NCBI GenBank assembly: GCA_963978545.1
Contig: OZ021727.1
Span: 47,839,385-47,903,384 of the forward strand
Source of the DNA: Linyphia triangularis
Lineage: Eukaryota > Arthropoda > Arachnida > Araneae > Linyphiidae
Direction: 5' to 3'
DNA length: 64,000 nucleotides
Positions 49,846 to 61,779 of this stretch are shown here, one piece after another. The notes below the pieces were generated by a model that saw only the letters and a list, made by a program, of their open reading frames with translations, ran no database searches and was not told the origin of the DNA. The position numbers and the translations under genes are program-made. Positions within the stretch are counted from its first letter, which is position 1. Each line of letters begins with the position of its first letter.

Positions 49846-51181
49846 GTAAGACAGAGTATCTATTCAAAACCATTGAGATATATTAAACTCTTTGTATCAG
49901 TAATCTAGAAACTGACCGTATATTAGTATTCTAAACTAAACAGCTCGAAACAAACAAACAAACAATATTATTTTGATTTGTTTAAAAATAACTGGCATAA
50001 ACTGCGTAAATTGTTAAGGTGAAATGAAGGGACAAATTTATAGATGAAATATTGTCGCAGTTACAAGCATTTGGTTGGACAAATATATTCTACATAACAA
50101 ATAAATAGCATCAAAAAGGTTGTGCTTTTATCACACCAGGAATTATACCATCTCATTCAATTTTTAAAAGAATAAAAAATCTTACGCTTTTAATTAATTT
50201 GTTTTAATCTTATGTCCTAGCTACGTGATTTACACGAAATTGCAGGGTATCCGAGCAATATATTTATTTTAAAATTGATTTTCAGATACTGGAAATGCAA
50301 TGGTACAAATAATAATATGGTTTAACTTCTGACTACCAGAAAAGACGCGGTAGCAACATGATTATTCTTTCGACATGGATTTTATCACACGGATATTACA
50401 ACTACTTGCACAAATTTTTCATCTTAAACAATTACGAATCAAATCCACAGTGTTGACCGCTATGCGCAAAAACATTGGTTAATGATTTACTTAACTTTAC
50501 TCACTCATTCTTCACAGAGTGGGCGAATTTCAACAAATTCTCCTCAGTTACAACCATACCAAATGCTTTCAAACCGACAGCAATAAAAATTCTATGGATT
50601 GCCCGACACGTTCTTCTATGGGCCACACCTAGGTTTCATGTGGGGGATCACTGTCGACCATTAAAAGATCATTACTATAATGTATACAATCTGCAATAGG
50701 GTTGTACGTTAGGTCATCTACTTAATATGTCGGAGCATTTAGTCGGCATTTTATTAATGAATGAAACGCCACCGCTAAGTACTTGACAAGATTCGCATAC
50801 AAGAAAAATCCCGACTATCTTTACTCAGAGTCCGAAGGGTGGGGCAGTTTGACAATGAGTACTCTAAACCCATGGCTCCCCTTTACAGGCTCCACAATTG
50901 CATATTGTTGAGGACCGTCACGCTTCAAACAACTACTTCATCACAGTTTGAAATATCCGTATCCCCCCTGGACCAGCCCATAGCCGACCAAAAGGCGACT
51001 GTATGGGAATTTTTCTACAAGACGATTTAGGGTGGGTTGGGATTTAAAGTGTTAAAATCTTCTCCCAACCTTTGTCCAACTCTTTCCTTATACCTCATGA
51101 CAATACCATAAGTGGATATATTATATTTTTAGCTTCAAACAAATTTCAATCTTATATATTTAATATCAACTGTCTCCTTAG
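49846..51181 (+). other. Intron between the two halves of the first Ig domain
   Basis: A phase-0 intron of 1336 bp with GTAAGA donor and 'tgtctccttag' acceptor. It contains no recognisable element. The open frames at 50.48-50.70 and 50.84-51.03 kb are not bounded by splice sites and match nothing. Confidence 0.8.
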
Positions 51182-51389
51182 TTGGCATGGATTCACAAGG
51201 ATCGTCACAACCTACTGACGCTTCATGACCAGGTCATCACTCGCAACCCACGCATCACTATCCACCACAACAACTACAGGTCGTGGTGGCTGGAAATCAG
51301 TGAAGTTAAGCAAGAAGACAGTGGACAGTACATGTGCCAGATCAACACGGCACCCATGATCAGCCAGACTAGGCATCTGGAAGTGGTTG
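51182..51389 (+). CDS. Lachesin/DIP-type Ig protein, second half of first Ig domain
   Basis: The exon reads LAWIHKDRHNLLTLHDQVIT, RNPRITIHHNNYRSWWLEIS and then QEDSGQYMCQINTAPMISQT to HLEVV. It ends in phase 1 at donor GTAAGC (51390). It supplies the core Trp of strand C (LAWIHK), the D-x-G-x-Y-x-C motif of strand F and the conserved QINT segment, so both exons together form a complete V-set domain with its disulfide pair. The IHKDR, VITRNPRI and YMCQINT strings are diagnostic of the lachesin/DIP group. Later exons (two further Ig domains and a C-terminal anchor are usual) are not seen in the remaining 12.6 kb on the plus strand, so they must lie beyond the window, implying long introns. Confidence 0.95.
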
Positions 51390-52931
51390 GTAAGCATCAC
51401 CACTTGTAACTCGCTCCTTGTCGAATTTCGTTCAATTGTCAGAAGCCACGGAATTGTATAATGAAGAGACTGGACTGGTATCGTATCTCATCCATAGCAA
51501 AAAACGATATTTATCACATAATAACACGCTATGCTTCTTGGTGAGGGATGCCAAATTCGTGTTTCCAATTATTATCTCTCCCAGTACTGATAATGGCGTA
51601 CAAGGTTCATTGGCTACTTAGTACTATACTATATTAATTTTTATGTGAGAATTTGAATGAACAACAAATCTCATATTTTAGTGTAAAATAATCTTATGAG
51701 TTATCAACCTTGCTCATTGAATGCTTCTGTCATGCATTGCACAACCATTTTTATATCAATTTCAGAACTAATTTAAAATTTTCAACATTCTTAGATTTCG
51801 AGATTAATGACGTATCTGAATTATTTAAATTCAGATAATTTTTAATTAGAGAGTTATTTATTTATAATACAGTTTATATGGGTGTATCTATCAAGTGCAT
51901 AGTGTGCTTTTGAATACATTTGATTATCTATAAAAGGTTTCGGTTTAATTCTATTGCATATTTTGGTTAATGGCAGAACATACTGCTCACTTTATATCAT
52001 TGACATTACATCAACATTTGTGAAAGTCTTGTAGTCGATGTTTATATCGAAAAAATAACCAGCTAACTTTTCAGGTCTTATTATTATTTTAATACATGAG
52101 AAGACAAATTTTATGGGGAAAAACTAAAAAAAAATTACCTACCCATTTTCTCATAATATCAGAGCAGAGGGAGTTTCTGTAATTTAAATTTATTTATATA
52201 ATATAATCTAAATTTATAAAAAAAAAAGTGGACTTTATATCAAACAAAATATTGTGTTTCTTTCAATCCTAGGAATAAATTAATAGAACATTTTCAATTA
52301 GTTTCAAAATCAAATATCATAGAGCTATTCTGTTTCATGGAACTATCTGCTTCAAATAAACTTGTTAAATTTAATCACTTGAATTAAATAAAATTTTAAG
52401 AAGCGACTTGGATACACAATATTTACTTACGATTCCAAAGGCATAGACTTTGAAAGCCAGTAGTGAATTCACAAATTCCATTTTAGAATATAAAGTCTAT
52501 GATACATCAGCTATACGTAAGAGTCATGGGACAAATTTATTCAATCATTCAATATATTTATTCATAGTTCGGATTTTTCAAATATATATGCACTCTCTTA
52601 GAATATAAATTTTTACCTCTACGCGACGACCATACTTGAGCCATATTAGATTTCTGGTCACTCGAGGGATAGTTTTTAAAATTTAAAAAAAAAAAAAACT
52701 TCTATTCCTGTACGTTTGTAGATAGACCCAAAAACTATTCCCTAAAACTAGGAGAAAGTATTGGTATCTAACTTAATCAATTATATTATATATACATGAT
52801 ACATTCAAATAGTACTCTTTCACTGAAACATAATAGAGATAAAAAAAAATATTATTGAATCACACAAATACCCTTTATATAATACTTTATCTTTAAATTC
52901 ATAGAGACATTGCAATTTAACTTTTAAGTTA
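51390..52931 (+). other. Start of the downstream Ig-gene intron
   Basis: AT-rich sequence with no further Ig exon. It is presumed intronic because the exon ending at 51389 has a consensus donor and the domain after it is missing. Confidence 0.6.
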
Positions 52932-52932
52932 A

Positions 52933-53270
52933 ACTTATAGATGATACTACTTCATAAAAAATCAGAACTGAATGCACTTGGTGTGATGCAATTCGAAAAT
53001 ATCCATTAGTAATTAATATTAATTGTATAATTTTTATTGGAATTTAAAAGGACCCCATGTGTGTTCTTGATCTCAATGGATTATCTATATAACTTACATG
53101 AACTTATAGATGATACTACTTCATAAAAAATCAGAACTGAATGCACTTGGTGTGATGCAATTCGAAAATATCCATTAGTAATTAATATTAATTGTATAAT
53201 TTTTATTGGAATTTAAAAGGACCCCATGTGTGTTCTTGATCTCAATGGATTATCTATATAACTTACATGA
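52933..53270 (+). repeat. Near-perfect tandem duplication of a 169-bp unit
   Basis: 'acttatagatgatactact' at 52933 recurs at 53102, and the whole unit through 'ttatctatataacttacatg' is repeated with no difference found by eye. The near-identity indicates a recent duplication, an assembly artefact or ongoing copy-number variation. It lies inside the presumed intron of the Ig gene. Confidence 0.95.
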
Positions 53271-56079
53271 AACGGTATAAAATATCAAATGTCAGTTTAT
53301 GAAATGCATTTCTTATCTTAAAAGTACGAGATACTTTCTAGCATTAATTCAGTAGAATGCTTATGATACTTTTATCCAGGAACGCGGCAGTGTTCCGCCA
53401 CCAAGTTCGATGTCAAAGTGGCAGACATGCAAGTGTATATTATGTTGACAAAGCTTAGGCTCAATTTCGACCCCCCCCCCCACAGCTCAGCATCTATTAT
53501 AGCTAGAACCCTGATTTTTCCCCCCATCGTATTGCTCCTGGTGAGTAGACGAAAAATAGCAACATGATTCTTAGCATTGAACAAGGGAACAGGGCAAAAA
53601 ATCTTTTGATAATCGTCGAAGTCACTGGAATTTTGTTCTTTTGATTCTCCTTCTGGTTGTGACCAAAACTTTACCCAGGCCTACAGCAAAAACTATTGGA
53701 TGATTTCTTACCATTCTTCTTTTATTCTTTTCACCTTGATTAGAGGAAGTGTCTTTTGTATTATTATGATTTGTAGGGTACGAGGGTCTATACTCTCCGG
53801 AAATGATCCCGATACTTGGAAATCTTAGCTAGCCCTACAGCTTAAGGCTCTTCGCTACCGTCCATCTTGATTCTCCCCCCTAATGTTAAGTCTATGGGAA
53901 AATCTCTATATGCCTATTCGTAGAATAGAAAGAAGTTATGCGAATATTTTTATACGGTTTGTTTTGTTGGATCGACGTAACTTTTATCCGTATTTTGCCT
54001 TAGTTGTTTTTGGCCTAAAATGTTGTTAAGTTTATTGAAATATCAATTGTTTACTTTAACATCATATTAAAAAAAGTTGAAAAGAGTTATTGAAAAAATA
54101 ACATTGCAAGGACAAAGATTAAACTTTTTTCTATCCAGATCATATTTTAAAATTATTTTCGTGTTTCTTAACAGTCAAATTTAAAGAAACATTAAAGCTA
54201 TATTTTGAAAAAAAAACCTCTTCGCAAGAAGACACACCTCCAAATGGGGACATAGATATTTCCCCCCCCCCCCCCTCAAGAGCGAGGAGGGTCAAGTGAT
54301 TTATTATCTTGGCTGGACCTGTTTTGCTGTATAAAGCGGTTCTTTATAAGCGGTCGTTAAGATGGTCTTATCCAAGCGGTCTTTAGCGTTAATTCCAGAA
54401 AACGTGCTTTACTGTTGTATTTGAAGTTGCATCAAGGCGCGTTCTCAGGGGGGGGGGGGAGGAAGTTTCACTGTCATAATCCACATAAAACCCTCGACAT
54501 CCCGATGTTTTCTGACGAATGAATTACAAACACTAAAAGTAATCATAAATAATTTCAAAAAAATACTTTTTTAATTTACCATCATTCCGATAGGGTTAGC
54601 TTACCGTATCGCATTTAAACAAATAAAACATTTGTAACTCTCATAACATCAAAAAATCGTCATACTTTATTTTTTATCTACTTAGATTTAATATAAACTA
54701 CATATTCAGGGTTATTCAGACTTCCTTCCTGGGTTTCGAAGCAAGGACTGGACTATCGCATTGATGTATGCCGTGTGACCAAGGGTCCACACATAGAACA
54801 CCTGTAAGCTATGTAAATAAAACTTGAATTGTTTCTTTCAAATGTTCTTATTTTCTGTATTAGTCTTAGTTTTTTTACTATAGTGCTTTGAAACCTAGGA
54901 GGGAATTCTGAATAACCGTTTATATATATAAAAAAAGGAAATGTTTAAAATATATAGATGTTTTCCAAATGTAATTATAACATTTCAGTGCTACATGGCC
55001 TTTGTATTTCAAGCACCATAAATATGTAATAAAATCAGTCTGATATGATATTAGTGTATGTATGTTTGCCTAAATATACTGCTCCTTCTCTAAGTGAATA
55101 TAAACAAACAAAATTTTTTGATTAAACTATATATAATCTAGATAATATTATTATACGTTTTCTAAGTAATATGTAGTCTCTTGTTGAGGTATTTAATATA
55201 ACTCGAATACTGGACTAGTTGCATATATAGGTGGCAGATTAAAAAACTGAAAAAATATTATGATATGGGACAAATATGGGATGTTTTAAAATCGTATTTG
55301 TAAAGAAATACAGCAGCAAATTAATTGTTTACTTGAAAACCCCTCCCACAGAAATTTTCTGGTTGTGCCCCTGTTTAATGTAACATAATGATAAGTAAAG
55401 TAGCACAGATGTAAAATAAAATGCAAAATGTACATGGGTCATATGCAATAGAGTACCATTATTGTACAGTTATACAGTTTTATCCATATTAAAAGTTACG
55501 CAACTCAAAGAGATATGAACTCCCCTGTCATCAGTGTTTACTTCCAGGGGCGGACTTAGAGGTCAATCAAGGAGGGTGTGATTATGACCTTGAGTGTTTA
55601 CAGTGGTGGTGATAGTTTGTGAACTTGGGGGACAGGGGGGAGGGTTATCATCAATTAGTATGATACTACTAGTGTTCAATGAAAGATAAAAATTAGAGGG
55701 TTTAACTATCCTCTTTAGCGCACATATAAGAAATTACCCCGAAAATGTAACACACTTTAATTCAATTAAATTATAAATATTTAGTATTTATTATTAGATA
55801 AAAAATATTTAAGAGCACAAAAAAATATCCCATGCAGATCAGGTGAAGTGTAAAAAGTTCAACAACTCTGAAAATTCAACTTTTTTATACAAGTTAATTT
55901 ACCAATATATTCAACATCTCAAATCATTTAATGCAGAAAAAGGCGGCAAATCTTTTAACAACTTTAGACAACACTGCAGGTACGTAAAGCTCTATATTTA
56001 TAAGGTTTTACTAATTTCCAAAGTTAAATAATGCTTTTCAACTCGGTTTGACATCACATTAGTAAATTAAAATATAAGT
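53271..56079. other. Presumed intronic DNA with scattered repeat debris
   Basis: No exon is recognised. The segment at about 53720-53770 ('ttgattagaggaagtg', 'ttttgtat') resembles 59.80-59.86 kb, so it is a short dispersed repeat. C-runs (53469-53480, 54260-54274) and a G-run (about 54448) are homopolymers. 'aagcggttctttataagcgg' near 54336 resembles the end motifs of pogo-type elements but is isolated. Confidence 0.4.
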
Positions 56080-56215
56080 TATATAAACTTGAGACTACAC
56101 TATAATATTGATCATTGTATTCAAATATGGTATTATTTTCTGTTTCCATATTTTCATTTAAATGAAAATGGAGAATTTGGCGATATTTTTGGCAATAATT
56201 TTTACATGGGACTCC
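56080..56215 (+). repeat. Family A repeat, truncated head
   Basis: It contains 'cactataatattgatcatt', 'ttccatattttcatttaaat' and 'aatttggcgatatttttggc' in the order of family A. It stops at a C-run followed by an A-run near 56220-56245. Confidence 0.7.
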
Positions 56216-58084
56216 ACCCCCCCCCCCTCCCCCCCAAAAAAAAATCCGCGTCTGTTTACTTCGAACAGTATTCTCATACTTAAAATGAGAATTTTTATAA
56301 TTTCCAATCGATTAATTGCTCGTACTACCTTCAGAACTGTTTTAAAGTTATGGAAAGTTCTTAATACATTAACACTTTCCAAAAACGCATATCGTGGAAG
56401 CGTCCCACACAGAGGAGCTGCAGGAAGGTAGGAACGATATTGTGGTAAATGCCAATTCAAGACGACGATATGGTGGGGAAAGAGTTTTGGTCTTCAGAAT
56501 GCAATATGTCGGATTGCTTTGTAAACTTCACAGGAACGCAAAGATAATTAAATTCGACTTTTTTTACTGTAATTTCGATAACTTGATCTAGGCAAATCTG
56601 TAATGGTGAAATATGGGTTTCTAAATCGTATTTATTGATCCCAAAGGCGCCGCTAAACAATTTTGCTAGTGGAGGGATGGGGGAGCAGTACTATTATATA
56701 TTTTGAGGCGGGAATGACATTTAAAAAAATTAAGAGCCAGAAAACGTGTTCGTGCATGAAAGAAAGATTATGGATATATACCAATAATCACCATAGGATG
56801 AAGAAATAAGTAGACAAAAAAATCAGTGCCACGGATATTTACTAAATGAACACAACACAAACTACTTACTACACATTCTTTTAACAAAAATTAAGTTCTC
56901 CTTTTTTCTTTGGCAAACAAACCAATGGACTTTTGTATAAATTCTTTTAGGTTTCTATCAAAATTTTTCTCCAAATTTCAGTGGCATTAAGCATACTTTT
57001 CTTTTCAGCTTCTGCCAACGTGTTCAGTGTCGGTAAATTCAAAAGGACAGCAAACAGCGTGGGACAATCCACCCAAAAGAAACGTTTGCCACAGGGTTGA
57101 AACAGGGGACAATGCTACTATGTCTATGTCCTGCTACTACCCCCATCATCAAAATCTTTAGTCAGGGCCCGGGGTTAGCCATACACTCATTGTGTCACAA
57201 GTCTGAATTTTAAAAGCAAAGGGTTTACTGATTACGCATTCCTAGAACGGCTTCAAAAAGAATAAGGGGCCTTTTCTTCTTTTTTACATCCAGACTCCAA
57301 ACCTTGCTTCAGGGTGTTTCACATGGGAACTGCGATACTTTGTGAACAAGGCGACAAATAGATGAAACGCCGATGGAAGTTACATGGATGTGGTCTGGCT
57401 ATAAGAGGACAAAAACAAACTAGCCAGTCTACACTTTTGCTATGGCTGCATTGGAGCTGGACTAAATACGCTATACGTGGTTCTGCGATACTTTGTTTTG
57501 TTTTTTTAATTTTTATTTGAGTTAATTCCTACTCTGCGGTATGATCAGGATTTAGCAATATTGACGATAATTGGTAAGTGATAAAATTAAGCTTTTTTGT
57601 AAATATTTTTGGCTACCGTTAATTCTGTTCAGAGGCGTACTGTCCATTGGGCTGTCCGTTGCAATTAATGAGCCGGTCAGTGTCCGTGAAAATAAACCGG
57701 TCCGGAAGTTATTATTATTATTACTATTTTTTTTCCTAAAGTCTAATGCAAACATTGATGGATCATAAATCCATTACTATAATTGGATTGTCAATAGAAA
57801 TTGACAAATAAGCAAATTCAATAATTTTACATAAGGAAATCACATTTGTTTTTATAGATTACGCTGTGTTTATAAAATAAATGCACTAAGATTTATGTAT
57901 TATCGTACAACGACTTTTTACTTTATTACAACTTTAAAACAACTTACAACTTTTAAAGTTAAATGCATATTATAATTTTTTATGCAATTTTCTGGTAAAC
58001 ATACTAGTTATATATTTGGACATTAATTAATATACAATTCAGATTTCTTTGTTTTAGTTTAGCAACGATCTATGGTTGGTTTTG
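56216..58084. other. Non-coding stretch
   Basis: The composition is somewhat mixed between 56.9 and 57.5 kb, but no gene, splice-bounded exon or transposon end could be supported. Confidence 0.4.
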
Positions 58085-58400
58085 AAAACCAAATTCACTC
58101 AAACGAGGTATAAGAAATAGATAAATAATTTTTGATGTATTAAATTAATTATTGAAACAATTTATCTAATAAAATTAATTAGTAAAAGTAACTATTCAAT
58201 TATTGAAATTAATTATTAAACATAAGTATTTAAATAATAAAGCACATTAAATATTAAAACTATATAATTATTAAAACTATATAATTATTAAATTATTAAA
58301 TTGATCACTGAAATTATTTTATTATTAACAACAATTGGGGGTTTAAATTTAATTGATGATTGTATTGAAAATTTGGGTCGGCATAAATCTAAAAACACCT
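58085..58400 (+). repeat. AT-rich dispersed repeat family C (copy 2)
   Basis: Blocks of 'aaattattaaa' end in 'ttgaaaatttgggtcggcat' and 'aaatctaaaa', matching 34.08-34.34 kb in the same orientation. Confidence 0.55.
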
Positions 58401-59147
58401 GAACTCTCGATAGTACTTGCCCCTTGAAAGATATGACATAAAAAACAGTTGTAACGTGCATTGGGATTTTTTCATCTAGAAATTAATTGAATATCACACT
58501 TTCAATGGATTTTTCGGATCTTCTAAACTGTTCCAAACAATTTACAACAGGTGGTTCCCAAAACTGTTGGTGCACTTACTAATTTCAATTAAATACTGCA
58601 TTATCCATATCAAAAATTAATATTTGAAAATAAGATTTGTTTAATAATATCTCTAATTTCATCTTAATAAAACTACATAAAATATTTTTAATGCATAGCA
58701 AAACTTTTTTTTAGAAAATTATTAAACTATAAGTAACGTATAAAATATCTCCCAAAAGTTTTCGTAAACTTAAATTTTTTCTTACATATTGATATTTGCT
58801 GCAATATTCTAGTAAATTACGAAGACTTTTAGAGCCACTTTACATACAGATCAAATTGACATATAGAAGTAGCAATACATTTGAAGAAAAAGTTTCTCAT
58901 TTAAAAAAATTATAATTCCCTATTTTTAGTGCCAGAAAAGAAAAGATACATCGTAGTTTTCAAATTTATTTGTTGTAGAATAAATAATTGCAAACATTTC
59001 AAATGTAGAACATAAGAAAATGACTAGTGACTTCACTTTTGGAAAAACAACAACATTAAGATTGTTTATTCTTCAGTTGTGAAATAATGGAGATGAATCA
59101 AATTAAAGTTAATAAGAAGATATGAGTGTAAAACATGCTATTTATTT

Positions 59148-59181
<34 letters not shown>

Positions 59182-59935
59182 ATAATAATATTCTATTACA
59201 ATGACCAGTGTGTCCCCGTCCCCCCTTCTCCCTTTTTTTATATATATATATATATAGAGCCGAGGTTTTTATTCGATTCATATTCTTTCAGACATTCATT
59301 ATTCGAAAATTCATCACGTTCAATATTCGAAAATATGTGAAGTGTTCTTATTTAAATTATTGTGAGTATTATCAAAAGTATTTTGCTGCGTGGAATGCTA
59401 CCTCGCTCTTGTTTGATTTGATTGGATAATAAACGGTAAATTTTTCCAAACCATTTCCCCCGTACAACATGTCCTTGCTAGTAACTAAAAACACCCCTCT
59501 CTTTTCTGGGAGCAATAGTGAAGACCCAACTTTTTCCAAGTTAATTATCGGGGGGACAACTCACTGTAACGATCAACAAAAGAAAACCATGACCCCCTCT
59601 GAATTTTGGACCCCTTTTCCCCTGCTGTCAAACTGTCAATCCCCATGTTCTCCTCGAATCAGATTCATTACCTCGTGGAGCAAGACACGCCTTAACTGTT
59701 GCCAACAATATCTGGTTTTCTCGCAGAGAAAATAACTCTAGGGTAAAGAAGCGCCTTAAACGCTTAAATATAATCAGGCCATTTTTTTTTTTTTCCTTTT
59801 TTTTTTTATTCCTCTCTCAGCCTGATTAGAGGAAGTGCGCTTTTTGTATGAATTCATGAGTTTGAGGGTTTGTATCCCCCCCCCCCTCCAGTGAGTTGGT
59901 AAATTTAGCCCGGGGAATGACTGATTTCGCCTATT
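58401..59935. other. Gene-free stretch with T-runs and C-runs
   Basis: A T-run lies at about 59151-59177, a short (TA)n near 59240 and a C-run near 59877-59887. Nothing coding is recognised. Confidence 0.45.
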
Positions 59936-59949
59936 CATCATTCGCTCAC

Positions 59950-60128
59950 GCCGACCAAACGGTATAGTGGTTAGCGTGCTGGCTTCTAGACCGCGAGGTT
60001 GCGGGTTCGAGTCCCGTGTTGGCATGGGTGTTTGTAAATGTATGTTGGCTTGTCTAATGACGAAATGTTTCGGCGCATTATAGCCCTCGTGTTGCTGACG
60101 GCGCCAGATAATCTGAATACAACCAACC
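59950..60128 (+). mobile_element. tRNA-derived SINE (copy 2) with 14-bp TSD
   Basis: It starts 'gccgaccaaacggtatag'. The A box is 'tatagtggttagcg' and the B box 'ggttcgagtcccg', then a body with 'ggcatgggtgtttgtaaatg', 'aaatgtttcggcgcattata' and 'ctgacggcgccagataatct'. The exact 14-bp duplication catcattcgctcac flanks it at 59936-59949 and 60129-60142. The intact internal promoter boxes suggest a young copy. The tRNA-like part does not fold into a complete functional tRNA, so I do not call a tRNA gene. Confidence 0.93.
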
Positions 60129-60202
60129 ATCATTCGCTCACTTTCAAGAAGGGACTTTGATACTCTAAGTTCAACTACTAAAACGTTGTATAATTAAAAC
60201 TA

Positions 60203-60860
60203 GGTGCGTGGAGCATCGCACAACTTTCAATTACACTATAATATTGGTCATTGCATGAAAATTTATTGCATTATTTATTGTTTTCATATTTTCTCTCTTT
60301 TAAATAAAAGTGGCCAGTTTGGCGAAATTTTTGTCAATAATTTTTACATGGATAAAAAAAACGCCAAGATAGCGAAATTGGTGGTGTTATTCAATGGACA
60401 ATACTTTGTCTTTCATTGTGCATGAAACAGAAAAAAATTAATCGCTGATGAGCTGTGCTCAAGGACAGAAAGCTATGTGTTAAAAGCACTCGTTTTTCAA
60501 CATTTTACGCTTTTTCCTCACTTCGAAGGTGGGGACGATTAGAACACTTTAAGAGACATTAGCACATAAATTTAAACAAAATCGTTCAAGAAGTTTTTTA
60601 GCAATTGCTTAAAAACAAGATTTTTTTTTTCCTTCATGATTTCAATCTTATGTACACGCTTGATTTTGAAGAAAACCTCAATGGTAAATCTCATGGCCAC
60701 CACCAACCAGCACATCAAATTTGAAAACCGTTGGTCAATTTTTTCGGGAGTTCTACTAACCACGTACATAGGAGACACACAGACATACATTTTTCCAGAC
60801 CACTTTTTTGAAATCAGGATGTTCTACAACGTGGAGAAATGCAAAAATAGGGAGGGGAGA
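60203..60860 (+). repeat. Family A repeat, near-full copy
   Basis: It begins 'taggtgcgtggagcatcgca' and 'caactttcaattacactata', and continues through 'cagtttggcgaaatttttg', 'gaacactttaagagacatta', 'aagttttttagcaattgc', 'ccaccaaccagcacatcaaa' and 'atcaggatgttctac'. It is colinear with the 38.37-39.06 kb copy, with small indels. Confidence 0.85.
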
Positions 60861-61722
60861 TGAATACCAATGTCTCTTGAAGACAACTGTCAATATACTA
60901 CTAATCATGAGATCTGCGCAACTTTTGAATGGTGATCGGTCCAACCTATAGCAGCTATCACCTGGCGAGTTCCATTGAAAAAAGCTGTTAGGCACTCCGA
61001 ATTTAATAGGCAACCTGTGTTAAATGTGATGAGTTTAAAATCAAGCGTATACATTTTGGCATGATACCTACACATTTTATGTTCTACACGTGTATTATGG
61101 TGATAGCGTTGTATATTTTAAAGAACAAACCTATTTAAAAATATTATCTGGTTTTTAATCCTTTCGGATAGAAAATATTAAGAAAGCTATTTCAGTATTC
61201 TTGACTAGCTGAAGTTTCTGACGTTGCTTGGGTTCAGTAGGCCAGTTTTGCATGTTACAACAACCCAATTAAAAATGGTTCATTCGATTGCAAGCTATGA
61301 GCATGCCCCCCCCCCCCCTCCTTAACCCCCATCTGAACTTCATCCTATTTTCACCAAAACAGATTAATGAAACTGTGTTTCCGATAATATGGCAAGAGTT
61401 GGAATACGTATACGTGAGAGAAGCAACTGCTAGTTTAGGTACCCCACTAAACATCATTCCGAATTTTCTATAAACTGTGGGAAAATGTTTGTAGATTACG
61501 AATGCACTGATTTAATGGGACAAAAATGAACAAAACTGTATAAAAAATAACTTTGAATGAGTGGAACTAAATACTTAACTTGAAAATATATTTTATTTGT
61601 AAACCTTACAAGCACACCGAATTTCATAGATCCAGCTCTACTATAAATACTTCTTCAGAATATTGATAATTAGTGAGTGAGTGAATGAGCCTCAAAATAT
61701 GCCATTTTCGAATTTTGATTCT

Positions 61723-61726
<4 letters not shown>
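60861..61726. other. Gene-free stretch
   Basis: No gene is recognised. A C-run lies at about 61307-61317. Confidence 0.4.

Positions 61727-61757
<31 letters not shown>
61727..61757. repeat. Short (AT)n microsatellite
   Basis: About 15 AT units immediately left of the hAT element end. Confidence 0.9.
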
Positions 61758-61761
<4 letters not shown>

Positions 61762-61779
61762 TGGAGATGTAACTTAGGG

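Noticed and set aside
50475..51030. Open frames inside the Ig-gene intron
   Set aside because: No acceptor/donor pair in phase with the flanking exons and no similarity to Ig or linker sequences. The two Ig exons join perfectly without them.
59950..60025. Possible tRNA gene
   Set aside because: A and B boxes are present, but the acceptor and anticodon stems do not pair properly and the unit continues into a SINE body with a TSD.
59774..60133. 119-codon minus-strand frame with protein-like composition
   Set aside because: It is the reverse strand of the SINE plus its flank. The same peptide pieces appear in the SINE copy at 25.39 kb.
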